This document shows positions 16,833 to 25,475 of a stretch of 64,000 nucleotides of DNA, piece by piece. Position 1 is the first letter of the stretch. Every line of letters begins with the position of its first letter. Position numbers and translations under genes: made by a program. Location of the stretch: the NCBI RefSeq assembly GCF_000829515.1, contig NZ_JXRR01000001.1, positions 62,001-126,000 of the forward strand. Direction: 5' to 3'. The DNA comes from Jeotgalibacillus campisalis (GTDB lineage: Bacteria; Bacillota; Bacilli; Bacillales; Jeotgalibacillaceae). The notes beneath the pieces were generated by a model. That model saw nothing but the letters and a program-made list of their open reading frames with translations. It did no database searches and was not told the origin of the DNA.

Positions 16833-18218
16833 ATGAACCATCTAACCACGATCACCCTGTTGGAAAAAGGCAACCATAAAACCAGCCTCACCCCCACAAG
16901 AGTGGCATTTCATTCTCCTTGTACGATCGTAGAAGCCCAGTCCGCGGACGGAGCAATTTATTACGCATATTTCTATAGGCAACAATTCCTTGCCGCCAAA
17001 AAGGTAACCCGCTCTAAGCGAGGCAGTTATCTTGAACAGGCGATGACAAAAGGAATTGTTTTTTTATGCCCGCATCCACTGGCATCAAAGCTTCTGCTTG
17101 AAAACCAAACGATTAAAAACCGCTCGTTAACCCAGCTGCTTTCCTGGAGCAAGCAGCGATTTACACTCATAGAAGTTTCAAACATCTTCAGCTGTCTTGA
17201 TTCCCTCATACAGGAAGAGAAATTATTTAAAGTAATGCGTGATTCCTATTATACTTATCGCAGAGACGGTAAATGGGGCAAAGCCTACTCTGTTCTTCTA
17301 TCTTTAGAGAATACGTTCCCGAACCATGAATGGGTCACCCATACCAAACATGATGCTGCTTTTTCCGCCTACCATAGTAAGTATGAAACCTTGTCACCCG
17401 CACTTGCTCAATCCGATCCGAGCACATTAGAGTGGTTGCTTTGGACTGAACGAAGCAGCTCCGATCACCGTGCTCAGTGGCTTACTGTATATGGTCAGGA
17501 TCCCGCCTGCTCCCTGTCTGCCTTTGCGCTGCTATGCGAAGAACACGAACAATCTGATCGTGAAGAAGCCTTTCCATTCTTTTTAGACCAGGCAAAACGG
17601 CTATTTACTCAAAACGAACAAAAAGAACTACTCCTGCACATGACAAAAGCACCTCGTTCCTATATTCATAAAGAAGCATTCAGACAATGCATCCGCCTGC
17701 AGGAATGGGAAGAAGCTATGACGACTCTTATCGAGAAGCCTTTTCCACTTGAACCACAGGATGTGCGGAGTGTGAAAGAAGCGATGTCTCTTGTCAGATG
17801 GGATCACACTCTTCCAATTGAACAGCTTAGCATGGTGCTGATTCCCATTTTGAAGGATGAAAAGCACGATCTGGATCTTTTATTAACAGCCTGCATTCCA
17901 GTGTTAAGCAAAACACACGGCCTTCCTTATTTAATCAATTGGCTAAAGCCTTTAGAAGAAGTCCAATGCCATCTGCCTATTCATCAGAAAGTTAAAAATC
18001 TCGTGGCCTGTGCGGAGGATCCGGATAAACAGGCTCAGGCTGGAGAACTTTATTACAGCCTTGGCTTAAAGGGCGAAGCAATCGAATCCTTCAGCTATGA
18101 AATGGAGCTGAAACCGGACGATCCCGCTCCTGTAAAATGGCTGTTTACCTTGTATCGTGAAACAGGAAAATTGGATGAAGCTACGGCTTATCAGCAGCTG
18201 CTTCAAACCATGAGATGA
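16833..18218 (+). CDS. TPR-like helical-repeat protein of unknown function
   Basis: A 461-residue soluble protein starting MNHLTTITLLEKG; AAGGAGG lies 7 nt upstream and decides the start over longer readings. The N-terminal part (about 1-110) looks like a beta-rich domain (IVEAQSADGAIYYAYFYR). The rest is helical, and the C-terminus has TPR-like units (LYYSLGLKGEAIESFSYEMEL and KWLFTLYRETGKLDEATAY). I recognise no named family. It is divergent from kbl and ends at a strong terminator. Confidence 0.75.
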   Translation: MNHLTTITLLEKGNHKTSLTPTRVAFHSPCTIVEAQSADGAIYYAYFYRQQFLAAKKVTRSKRGSYLEQAMTKGIVFLCPHPLASKLLLENQTIKNRSLTQLLSWSKQRFTLIEVSNIFSCLDSLIQEEKLFKVMRDSYYTYRRDGKWGKAYSVLLSLENTFPNHEWVTHTKHDAAFSAYHSKYETLSPALAQSDPSTLEWLLWTERSSSDHRAQWLTVYGQDPACSLSAFALLCEEHEQSDREEAFPFFLDQAKRLFTQNEQKELLLHMTKAPRSYIHKEAFRQCIRLQEWEEAMTTLIEKPFPLEPQDVRSVKEAMSLVRWDHTLPIEQLSMVLIPILKDEKHDLDLLLTACIPVLSKTHGLPYLINWLKPLEEVQCHLPIHQKVKNLVACAEDPDKQAQAGELYYSLGLKGEAIESFSYEMELKPDDPAPVKWLFTLYRETGKLDEATAYQQLLQTMR

Positions 18219-18243
18219 TAACGAACGATCGTTTGAACAAAAC

Positions 18244-18286
18244 AAGAAATGGCTTCATGAATTTTCATTCATGAAGCCATTTCTTG
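18244..18286. terminator. Bidirectional terminator
   Basis: An 18-bp stem (AAGAAATGGCTTCATGAA and its complement) lies between convergent genes and has T-rich flanks. Confidence 0.88.
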
Positions 18287-18309
18287 TTTTATGTTATGTC
18301 CCAAGCGGA

Positions 18310-19407
18310 CTAATCGATTTGAGCAATTTCACATATTTGATCCTGAATGGACTGCTGAATTTTTTCCACCTTTTCAAAGTTCATTGCCTGAATATAAATA
18401 GATTCCAATTCATCATGCAAGTACTTTGCTTTTTTTAGGCAGGCAGTCCCTTCGTTCATTTTTTCAGAGTAGCGCTTGCGGATATCCTGGATCTTGAGAA
18501 CATTATCTTCGTCTGTACCCTTGCGGATCATCTTGTCATACGTATCGACAATTTCATCTCCTTCTCTTTCAGGATAATATTCATGTGGGGCTGTACTGTC
18601 AAAAATCGCAAATCCAAGCTCACGAACAATCACCATATCCAGACTTTCAGGGTCAAATCCGCAATGATAGATTTCCACATCGAGTCCTAGCTTTTCTGCT
18701 TTTTTCGCTACTTTTTTTAAGAGAGTTGATTTACCTGTACCCGGTCTTCCTTTAATAAAATATCGTTTGGGCAGTTCATAGGTCAGATTCGGAATGTAGT
18801 CAACGGCTCCTTTAGACGTGGCAGCGCCGAGATACCGATGCTTAACTTCCGCTTTTTTATTTAAGCTGACATTACCAAAAAGCCTGGTAATATAGGTTTG
18901 AGCTAATTGATCTGCTGCTTCTCTGTTCAGGTTTTCAATATAAATATCTTCCCACTCATCGTGAATGGACAATGCCATAGCAAAAATTGAATAGGCCTCT
19001 TTATAGCATTCATCTATTTTTTTGTTGTATTGTTCTACTTCTTCAAGATGGAGTTCAAGCTTTTTTCGTTCCCAGGCCTGACCGAGGTTCACATATTCCT
19101 CTTTTGCACCTGGTGCGGTTGGTTCGAGGATATGAGGGGCCGTTCCGTCTACCAGTCCTATTTCCAGCGCTGGAATGATCAATCCATCGAGTGAGTCAGG
19201 ATCCGCTGAGCAATGAATCCATTCCACGTCATATCCTTTTTCTAGCCACGCATGGCCAATTTGCTTCATAAGTGTTGATTTTCCTGTGCCAGGCCCGCCC
19301 TTTAATATCCATAGTCTGGTAAGCGAGGCAAGATTAGAGTCAAAAAAGTGGTGGAATCCTTTTGCAGTATTGCCTCCAGCAAAATAATGACGTATTTTTC
19401 CAGTCAA
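18310..19407 (-). CDS. Double P-loop ATPase of the PRK06851 type
   Basis: A 365-residue protein with two Walker A motifs, GGPGTGKS at about 37-44 and GRPGTGKS at about 220-227. The sequence around each repeats: IHCSADPDSLDG with DGTAPHI in the first half, YHCGFDPESLD with DSTAPHE in the second. It therefore arose by internal duplication. I chose the TTG at 19407 because GGAGG lies 8 nt upstream; that ribosome site would itself be coding if an earlier start were used. The family is annotated as ATPase or nucleotide kinase; its substrate is unknown. Confidence 0.78.
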   Translation of the reverse strand: MTGKIRHYFAGGNTAKGFHHFFDSNLASLTRLWILKGGPGTGKSTLMKQIGHAWLEKGYDVEWIHCSADPDSLDGLIIPALEIGLVDGTAPHILEPTAPGAKEEYVNLGQAWERKKLELHLEEVEQYNKKIDECYKEAYSIFAMALSIHDEWEDIYIENLNREAADQLAQTYITRLFGNVSLNKKAEVKHRYLGAATSKGAVDYIPNLTYELPKRYFIKGRPGTGKSTLLKKVAKKAEKLGLDVEIYHCGFDPESLDMVIVRELGFAIFDSTAPHEYYPEREGDEIVDTYDKMIRKGTDEDNVLKIQDIRKRYSEKMNEGTACLKKAKYLHDELESIYIQAMNFEKVEKIQQSIQDQICEIAQID

Positions 19408-19496
19408 ATCGCATCCCTCCATATTCTTGGATCTACCTGTTATGTATATGAGCAAGCGGGATCTGTATGCTTCTTTTTAATTAGAGTTTGATTATG

Positions 19497-19579
19497 GGGA
19501 CCGGGTCATTTCCGTTTCAGGCGGAGGCTTTCTTACGTGGCGGGAGGTGAACCGATTTGGTGCTGCCGCATCTTCCCGC
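19497..19579. repeat. Diverged relative of the 146-bp repeat
   Basis: It shares the left part of the 6733/6950 element (GTCATTTCCG, CAGGCGGAGGCTTTC, GTGGCGGGAGGTGA, GCATCTTCCC) but lacks the right inverted end. Confidence 0.65.
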
Positions 19580-19623
19580 TGATGTCAGGACTTGCTATAG
19601 GTCTGATGAAGGATGATTCCGCA

Positions 19624-19667
19624 GAAAAAAAGAATGTTCACACGTAAAAGTGGTACGTGTGAACATC
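19624..19667 (-). terminator. Terminator after the acyl-CoA dehydrogenase gene
   Basis: ATGTTCACACGTA pairs with TACGTGTGAACAT and the minus strand continues with a run of seven Ts. Confidence 0.85.
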
Positions 19668-19716
19668 CTTCCTTATTTATTGAGTTTTGTCCCAGTGTCG
19701 CTCTTTCTTTACTTGT

Positions 19717-20880
19717 CTACTTTGCTTTATCCTGGTGCGCTTTGATGGCCTGGCTTCCAAAAGAGACTTTGACCATGTCTTCCATCGGAGGATTATGGAT
19801 GCCCATTCTGACATCGTTGTAAAACTGCTGCATAGGACTTGAAGCTGACATACCTGATGGGCCTACAATTCGCATGGCTTTATCCACAATGGAAATACTT
19901 GAGTTTGTAATTGTTACTTTTGCGGATTGAAGAAGATTTTTTACCGTTTCTTTATCAGCAGCTTCTTCATAAGCCAATGCTGCATGGTACAGGATCTGAC
20001 GTGCGCTTTCAAGCTCAATGTCAATTTCCCCAATCTGCTGCTGGATCGTGGGAAGATTTCCGATTGGCTCCCCTAAAGAAGCAGGCACATACCCTGCTGC
20101 AAACGCAACCGCTTCTTCTCTTGCTGCAGCGGCAATGCCAATATAACAAGCAGGTATATGAAGCAGCCAGCCTGGTGGAGAAGATTTTTGATCCAATGCA
20201 TGTTCCTTCAGCAGATGGTTTTTCTGCACCCTTACCTCTTCAAGCACAAGGTCATGACTAGCCGTCCCTCGCATTCCAACACTGTCCCAGGTTTCCTTAA
20301 TTGCTACACCCTTTTCAGTGCTTGGCACAATAAAGGTAGCGACATTTTGCGTCCCGTCAATCGTTGCCGTTACCAAAAAATAATCAATCAGCGGGGCAAG
20401 AGACGTAAATGATTTTTCTCCGTTTATGACCCAGTGATCATCTTTTTCAGTCGCCGTGGTCATCGGCAAAGCACCGCGTGCAGGGCTGCCTGCGCCTTTT
20501 TCAGTCGCGGCAGTGTTAATCAACGCACCGTTAACAATTTTTGGCATGAGCCAGGAAACGGCTTCTGCATTCCAGTGCCGGTTTTCACTCCACTCAAGTA
20601 AAGCTCCTCCGTGCCAGCCGATGGACAGCGCAGTAGCTCCACTGCCTCTTGCAATGGTTTCCTGCGCTAAAATGAACGAATACAACCCTTTGCCTTGACC
20701 TCCAAATTCCTTGGGCACCGTCAATGTGTGATAGCTTTTATTAATGAGCTCTTTTATATTTTGAGCAGGCAATGAATGAAGTTTGCTTAATTCCGGTTCT
20801 CTTTGTTTAAAAGCAGGGAGAAGCTCCTTCAGCTCCTCTGCCATCACTCGCTGTTCATCCGTCCGAATAAAATCGTACAC
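19717..20880 (-). CDS. ydbM: Acyl-CoA dehydrogenase-like flavoprotein (YdbM-like)
   Basis: A 387-residue flavoprotein of the acyl-CoA dehydrogenase superfamily: N-terminal helical domain, middle beta domain (HWVINGEKSFTSLAPLIDYF) and C-terminal four-helix domain (IVDKAMRIVGPSGM). The start is GTG with AGGAG upstream. It resembles B. subtilis YdbM, and the family includes desulfurisation monooxygenases of the DszC/SfnB kind, so a sulfur role is possible. An inverted repeat at 20930-20957 may be its operator. The substrate is not determined. Confidence 0.75.
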   Translation of the reverse strand: MYDFIRTDEQRVMAEELKELLPAFKQREPELSKLHSLPAQNIKELINKSYHTLTVPKEFGGQGKGLYSFILAQETIARGSGATALSIGWHGGALLEWSENRHWNAEAVSWLMPKIVNGALINTAATEKGAGSPARGALPMTTATEKDDHWVINGEKSFTSLAPLIDYFLVTATIDGTQNVATFIVPSTEKGVAIKETWDSVGMRGTASHDLVLEEVRVQKNHLLKEHALDQKSSPPGWLLHIPACYIGIAAAAREEAVAFAAGYVPASLGEPIGNLPTIQQQIGEIDIELESARQILYHAALAYEEAADKETVKNLLQSAKVTITNSSISIVDKAMRIVGPSGMSASSPMQQFYNDVRMGIHNPPMEDMVKVSFGSQAIKAHQDKAK

Positions 20881-20929
20881 CGAACCACTCCTGTTCTAAC
20901 ATTTTCTTCAGTCTACAGTAAGTGTATTC

Positions 20930-20957
20930 ATTATTCCAACTGGATTGCTTGGATAAT
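20930..20957 (-). promoter_or_regulatory. Inverted repeat upstream of ydbM-like gene
   Basis: ATTATTCCAA, nine bases, TTGGATAAT. The arms differ by one inserted base. It starts 50 bp before the GTG codon. From memory, ydbM is a CymR-controlled sulfur gene in B. subtilis, and CymR sites contain GGAAT-type arms. Confidence 0.4.
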
Positions 20958-21002
20958 TCGGTAAATACTTTCTGCAAGACCTGCTCAACCAGATTTACCT
21001 TT

Positions 21003-21656
21003 TCACCCTTTTTTTGCTGCCCATTGTGTGTTGTCGTTAGAATGATTTTTTTCTGCTAATCGAGTCAGCAGCATCTTGCTTTGGGGAAGGGAAAGATGAA
21101 CGACAGAACCGACGCAAAGAGCGGCAACCACCGTACCAATCCCAACCGGACCGCCTAAACTATAGCCAGCTGCCAGCGCAGCCAGCTCGATTCCGCTGCG
21201 CACTCTGCTGATTTTCCATCCGGTTTTCTCAACGATCAGCATCATCACTGAATCCCGTGGCCCTGCTCCAAGATTGGCAGATACATAGATTCCTACTCCA
21301 TAGCCCATAACGACAATGCCGAGCAAAAAGATGGCGATAATACCAGGCAATGAAGCAGGCTCCGGAATAATCCAATTGAAGATATCGATAAATAGTCCGA
21401 TTAACAGCATATTTAAAATTGCTCCGATTCTCGGCGGTCTTTTTGTAATAAAAACGACCGCTGCAATGATCAGCAGCCCCATAATTATCGACCATGTCCC
21501 CACCGTTAAGCCAAACTGCCAGAATAAGCCAAGATGCAGAACATCCCAGGGACCAATGCCTAGCCTCTGTCCTTTAATGGTCAAAGTAATTCCAAGCGCT
21601 AAGATGACCAGTCCTGTCAGAAAAAAAGTCCACCGTAAAAAATAATGCTGCTTCAT
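21003..21656 (-). CDS. YczE/YyaS/YitT-type membrane protein
   Basis: A 217-residue membrane protein with about five helices. The family motif GQRLGIGPWDVLHLGL follows the first helix and is echoed by ANLGAGPRDSVMMLI in the second half, the internal repeat typical of YczE-type proteins. The function is unknown; B. subtilis YczE affects surfactin production. AAGGAA precedes the ATG. It is a stand-alone gene. Confidence 0.84.
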   Translation of the reverse strand: MKQHYFLRWTFFLTGLVILALGITLTIKGQRLGIGPWDVLHLGLFWQFGLTVGTWSIIMGLLIIAAVVFITKRPPRIGAILNMLLIGLFIDIFNWIIPEPASLPGIIAIFLLGIVVMGYGVGIYVSANLGAGPRDSVMMLIVEKTGWKISRVRSGIELAALAAGYSLGGPVGIGTVVAALCVGSVVHLSLPQSKMLLTRLAEKNHSNDNTQWAAKKG

Positions 21657-21786
21657 CTATTTTCCTTCTTTCAACTCTATAAATAAAAACTATTTTCTCA
21701 CCTTACCATACCATTCTTCTTAAAAAATACTATGGTCATCATTTTTCTTTATGATCGATTCTTTTAGCTAGTATGGAAGTTTATTT

Positions 21787-22767
21787 TCACAGCTTATAGA
21801 AAGAAAGCCGATGCTTTTCGCTAAATCCAACTTTCTTATACAAATGAATGGCAGCTTCATTGCCGGCATTCACACAAATCGAGATTTCTTTTACATTCAT
21901 TTCTTGAAAAAGAAATGCTGCTGCTCTTTTCAAAAGTGCCTCACCTACCCCTTGTCCTCGGAAGTTCGGGTTCACCGTAATAAATTCAATTGAACCTTCA
22001 CCATGCGCAGGGCTTGCTTCTACATACACATACCCGGCCAGCCGCTGATTTTCCTGAACCACAAATAAACGGTTATGATTGTTTTGGCGACGCAGAATCT
22101 CATCACTGGAGAAATAACCGGCTGGAAAAGCACTCGTATGTAAACTCTTAAACTTTTCTGTATAAGGAGCGGTGAATTCCTCTACTTCCATTTGCTTGCC
22201 TGGCTTAATCTCCTCAGGAATGACTCGAAGGATAACTTCCTTGCTTTTGTGTACTGCCCCCTGAAGGCTAATCCAGTTAATCGCCTGCTGATTTTGTTCA
22301 TTATAAAATCCGTGCCACGTTCCGTTGTGATTAATCTTGTGCTTCAGAAACCTCCACAGTCTGCCTGCATCTTCCTGCCATTCTTCACCATCTTTCAGAC
22401 TGAAGGGTCCCCACAGTTCACCTGACGCTGCTTCCATATCCCAGTCTGCTCCAAGTGCTGCTATAATCTTTCCATCCTCTTTTAAAACAGCAAAGGAATT
22501 TTTAAATGAAAGATCTGAAAAATCATTCAAGAGCGTATCCGTTACTTCCATTTCTTCCGTTCCGCAGTACCCCGTATGTTGAGCAGGATTTTTATTCAGC
22601 CGGGCAATAAAGAGGCCTATCTCTTCCTCTGTGAAATCGGAGCGAAGCTGGTTGCTGCATGGAAAACAAAAAGCAGTCCCCTCATCTATCTCTCCTTCAA
22701 AAAAACCATCCCTGCAATATAGATCTTTACAGCATCCTGTGCACTTCCCTGCAAGTTCTTTCATCAT
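21787..22767 (-). CDS. GNAT acetyltransferase with a cysteine-rich N-terminal domain
   Basis: A 326-residue protein. The C-terminal domain (about 190-326) is a GNAT fold with the acetyl-CoA loop NFRGQGVGEALL and the C-terminal LYKKVGFSEKHRL. The N-terminal 40 residues carry six cysteines (C9, C12, C13, C18, C34, C37), likely a zinc-binding module. The middle domain is unassigned and may be a degenerate second GNAT half. The substrate is unknown. The ribosome site is weak. Confidence 0.78.
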   Translation of the reverse strand: MMKELAGKCTGCCKDLYCRDGFFEGEIDEGTAFCFPCSNQLRSDFTEEEIGLFIARLNKNPAQHTGYCGTEEMEVTDTLLNDFSDLSFKNSFAVLKEDGKIIAALGADWDMEAASGELWGPFSLKDGEEWQEDAGRLWRFLKHKINHNGTWHGFYNEQNQQAINWISLQGAVHKSKEVILRVIPEEIKPGKQMEVEEFTAPYTEKFKSLHTSAFPAGYFSSDEILRRQNNHNRLFVVQENQRLAGYVYVEASPAHGEGSIEFITVNPNFRGQGVGEALLKRAAAFLFQEMNVKEISICVNAGNEAAIHLYKKVGFSEKHRLSFYKL

Positions 22768-22847
22768 ATTCCCATCAGCCCTTTGGTTTTACTTATATTC
22801 TAGCAAATATTTCCTTAAAAAGTCTTCTTGGGTAAAGATTTACAGAC

Positions 22848-22888
22848 AAAAAACCCCGGATGAAAAATTCATTTCACCCGGGGTTTTA
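22848..22888 (-). terminator. Terminator after the YflT-like gene
   Basis: AAAACCCCGG pairs with CCGGGGTTTT with further pairing of TGAAA/TTTCA, between the YflT-like and GNAT genes. Confidence 0.87.
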
Positions 22889-22923
22889 TCATTCAGAGAG
22901 CCTACTCGACCCTCTTTATTCAA

Positions 22924-23268
22924 TTACAATGTGAATCCTGCCGGAGCATCCTTCACAACAACAATAATTTTACCTTGGTCAAGCTTGTCTTCTAACGTAT
23001 CAGCTTCTGCTTGTGTAAAGCCAAGCTTTTCAAACTGTGCACGAAGCTCGTCGCCTTTTTTACGGAAAACATTTTTCGCTGCTGTGCCAAATCCAACCTC
23101 AGATGCTCCAACTGTGTTCGCATCTGCGTTGTCAGCCACACGCTTCGTACGGTCGTCATCATGAGTAACAACGTAAATCGTATCTTCATTGACGCCTCTA
23201 GTTTTAATGGAGTTAACTGCGTTTACAACTTCTTCATCATTTGAAAATTCTTTGTAAAATAAGCTCAT
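22924..23268 (-). CDS. yflT: General stress protein of the YflT (17M) family
   Basis: A 114-residue soluble protein. The N-terminal segment (FYKEFSNDEEVVNAVNSIKTRG, split here as FYKEFSNDEEVVNAVNS) followed by IYVVTHDDDRTKRVADNA is the family signature, and the C-terminus is IIVVVKDAPAGFTL. In B. subtilis this family belongs to the SigB general-stress regulon. The promoter at 23308-23332 fits the SigB consensus exactly, so the same control is likely here. AGGAGGAG precedes the ATG. The molecular function is not known. Confidence 0.88.
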   Translation of the reverse strand: MSLFYKEFSNDEEVVNAVNSIKTRGVNEDTIYVVTHDDDRTKRVADNADANTVGASEVGFGTAAKNVFRKKGDELRAQFEKLGFTQAEADTLEDKLDQGKIIVVVKDAPAGFTL

Positions 23269-23307
23269 TTGTTATCTCCTCCTATAAATAAGTCTACAGA
23301 AGAAATT

Positions 23308-23332
23308 ATACCCTTTATACACTCCATTAAAC
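23308..23332 (-). promoter_or_regulatory. SigB-type promoter of the YflT-like gene
   Basis: On the minus strand GTTTAA, a 13-bp spacer and GGGTAT match the SigB consensus in both elements. It lies 40 bp before the ATG. Confidence 0.85.
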
Positions 23333-23351
23333 CTTTTCTCTAAAGATGCTC

Positions 23352-23828
23352 TCAGATCAGGTCTGCTTCTGCGGCTTCAGTTATCGTCAACAAATCGCTG
23401 ACTTTCAGTTCGATCTGGCTGCCAATCTGCCCTCCGCTGACAACCACTTGCGCCTGACCATTAAAGGGCTGTGCTGCAAAGGTTGAGAACTTCTTTTTCA
23501 TCCCAATTGGCGAGCAGCCCCCTTTAACATAGCCGGTTGTTTGAAGAAGGTTTTTAGATGGGATCATCTCAAGCTTTTTCTGTCCTGCTGCAAGAGCCGC
23601 TTTCTTTAAATGAAGCTCCTTTTCAACCGGGATTAAAAACACATAAACCTGACGATCAGGAGACTGCGTAACCAAAGTCTTGTAAACTGCACCAGCCGGC
23701 CTGTTTATTTTTTGCGCCACGGATACTCCATCAAGCAGATTGTCTGCTGTATCGTATTCTAAAATGCTATATGGAATGTTATGAGCATCAAGTATTCTCA
23801 TCGCGTTTGTTTTAGCTTTTTTTGTCAT
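23352..23828 (-). CDS. ybaK: Cys-tRNA(Pro)/Cys-tRNA(Cys) deacylase YbaK/EbsC
   Basis: It hydrolyses Cys mischarged on tRNA(Pro), a trans-editing activity. The 158-residue length and motifs fit YbaK: the lysine-containing KTLVTQSPD, the glycine loop YVKGGCSPIGMKKKF and the C-terminal VVSGGQIGSQIELKVSDLL. It starts just before the divergent exporter gene, with the exporter promoter in the 141-bp gap. Confidence 0.92.
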   Translation of the reverse strand: MTKKAKTNAMRILDAHNIPYSILEYDTADNLLDGVSVAQKINRPAGAVYKTLVTQSPDRQVYVFLIPVEKELHLKKAALAAGQKKLEMIPSKNLLQTTGYVKGGCSPIGMKKKFSTFAAQPFNGQAQVVVSGGQIGSQIELKVSDLLTITEAAEADLI

Positions 23829-23868
23829 TCCTGCACCCCGTTTTTTGAATTATTTTACTTAGGCAATT

Positions 23869-23897
23869 TTGACGTTATACGTTTTACATTCTATATA
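23869..23897 (+). promoter_or_regulatory. SigA promoter of the MFS exporter
   Basis: TTGACG, a 17-bp spacer and TATATA, 72 bp before the chosen ATG. Confidence 0.65.
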
Positions 23898-23969
23898 AAA
23901 CCCTATATGATTATTTTGGTTATCGAAATAAATAATAGCTCCACACGGATGTTAAAAAGGCGGTTACGT

Positions 23970-25358
23970 ATGAAAAAACAATTTTCTCAATCGAACGAAG
24001 TGCCGGATTCTCAAAAGAAGAAACTGACATTTTTAGTTTGTTTAATTTTAGCATTTACTGTTATGAACGGCACCATGTTTAATGTGGCCATTCCGGATAT
24101 TTCAGCTGAATTTGATTTATCCCCTTCACAGGTAAGCTGGGTAATGACCGGCTACATTTTAGTTTTCGCGATCGGGTCGTTAATGTACGGAAAGCTCGCA
24201 GACTTGTTTCCGATCCGCACGCTTTTCACTTTCGGCATTGCTTTATTTTCTTTAGGAGCATTCCTTGGCCTAGTGTCACCAAGCTTTGAGGTGCTGATTT
24301 TGGCTCGTATGCTTCAAGCCATGGGGGGTGCGAGTATACCCGCTCTTTCTTTTATTATTCCTTCCCGTTTCATGCCAAGCAGCAGAGGTAAGGTATTTGG
24401 TTATGTCGCGTCAACTGTCGCCTTCGCATCAGGAGTCGGTCCTATTTTAGGCGGATTAATCGGAGGAGCCTTTAGCTGGAGATTTTTATTTCTATTTTCC
24501 ATGCTTGCAGCTTTGTCCATTCCTTTATTTCGCAAATGGCTGCCGCAGGAAGAAAGAAAATACGGGTCAGTGGATATTCCCGGTGCAGCTCTTGTTGCGC
24601 TGACGGCTGCTTCACTCCTGTTTTTTATTACGACGTTTGATGCACGATTATTACTCGCATTCGCTCTGTTCGCTGCTCTTTTTATCTGGCGGACCATTAA
24701 AGCAAAAGAACCCTTTATTCAGCCATCCATTTTAAAAAACAAACGCTACACCGTTACCGTATTCTCAAGCTTTTTTGGTACAGCGTGTTTGTTTGGACTG
24801 ATCTTTGTCATTCCCATTATGCTGAGAGATTTAAATGCGCTGTCTACGATTGGAATCGGGTTGGTGCTGTTTCCTGGTGCGATTATAAGCGGAATCCTCG
24901 GTCAATACGGTGGAAGGGTTATCGACCAAAAAGGCGGGGTACCGGTCGTAAAGACCGCCCTTATTCTTATTGCAGCCGGCTGTTTGCTCATCTCAACGTT
25001 TGCGGGCAGCAGCGCCTGGATCATATCGCTATGTATGCTGGTAGCCTATATCGGTTTCCCGTTAATCCAGAGCTCTACAGCTGATCTATTAACAACTACC
25101 CTATCCCCTGAGCAAAACGGGGTCGGAATCGGACTGTTCAATTTATTAAACTTTATGGGCGGCGCTTTCTCAAGTGCGATCTTTGGATCCGTGCTTGAAA
25201 TACAAGGCGTTACCACCCAGTTTAATTTTCTGTCTGAAAGCGGACTGAATGTCATTTACAGCAACTTATTTATTGTTTTAAGCCTGCTCGCCATTCTGAC
25301 CGCAGCATTCTTTTCCGTACTGTACAAAAGGGCTGATAAGCAAGCTGAATCCTATTAA
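23970..25358 (+). CDS. MFS exporter of the DHA2 (14-helix, TetL/TetK-like) family
   Basis: A 462-residue proton-driven exporter. Features include GKLADLFPIRTLFTFG between helices 2 and 3, motif C in helix 5 (FASGVGPILGGLIGG), and the LNxFN-type LFNLLNFMGG of TetL-like proteins. The start MKKQFSQSNEV follows AAAGGCGG; the frame is open farther upstream but lacks a start signal. The closest known class by eye is Tet(L)/Tet(K), but substrate cannot be inferred, and resistance should not be assumed. A strong terminator follows. Confidence 0.83.
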   Translation: MKKQFSQSNEVPDSQKKKLTFLVCLILAFTVMNGTMFNVAIPDISAEFDLSPSQVSWVMTGYILVFAIGSLMYGKLADLFPIRTLFTFGIALFSLGAFLGLVSPSFEVLILARMLQAMGGASIPALSFIIPSRFMPSSRGKVFGYVASTVAFASGVGPILGGLIGGAFSWRFLFLFSMLAALSIPLFRKWLPQEERKYGSVDIPGAALVALTAASLLFFITTFDARLLLAFALFAALFIWRTIKAKEPFIQPSILKNKRYTVTVFSSFFGTACLFGLIFVIPIMLRDLNALSTIGIGLVLFPGAIISGILGQYGGRVIDQKGGVPVVKTALILIAAGCLLISTFAGSSAWIISLCMLVAYIGFPLIQSSTADLLTTTLSPEQNGVGIGLFNLLNFMGGAFSSAIFGSVLEIQGVTTQFNFLSESGLNVIYSNLFIVLSLLAILTAAFFSVLYKRADKQAESY

Positions 25359-25365
25359 TCATTCC

Positions 25366-25411
25366 CTCCGGAACAAGTCAGGCTTTGACTGATTCCGGAG
25401 GTTTTTTTTGT
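25366..25411 (+). terminator. Rho-independent terminator
   Basis: CCTCCGGAA pairs with TTCCGGAGG followed by eight Ts. Confidence 0.88.
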
Positions 25412-25475
25412 TTTATTAATTCATAAAATTTCCTCCTATGATAATATAAGGATATATCGTCATAGGAGGAAAGTT

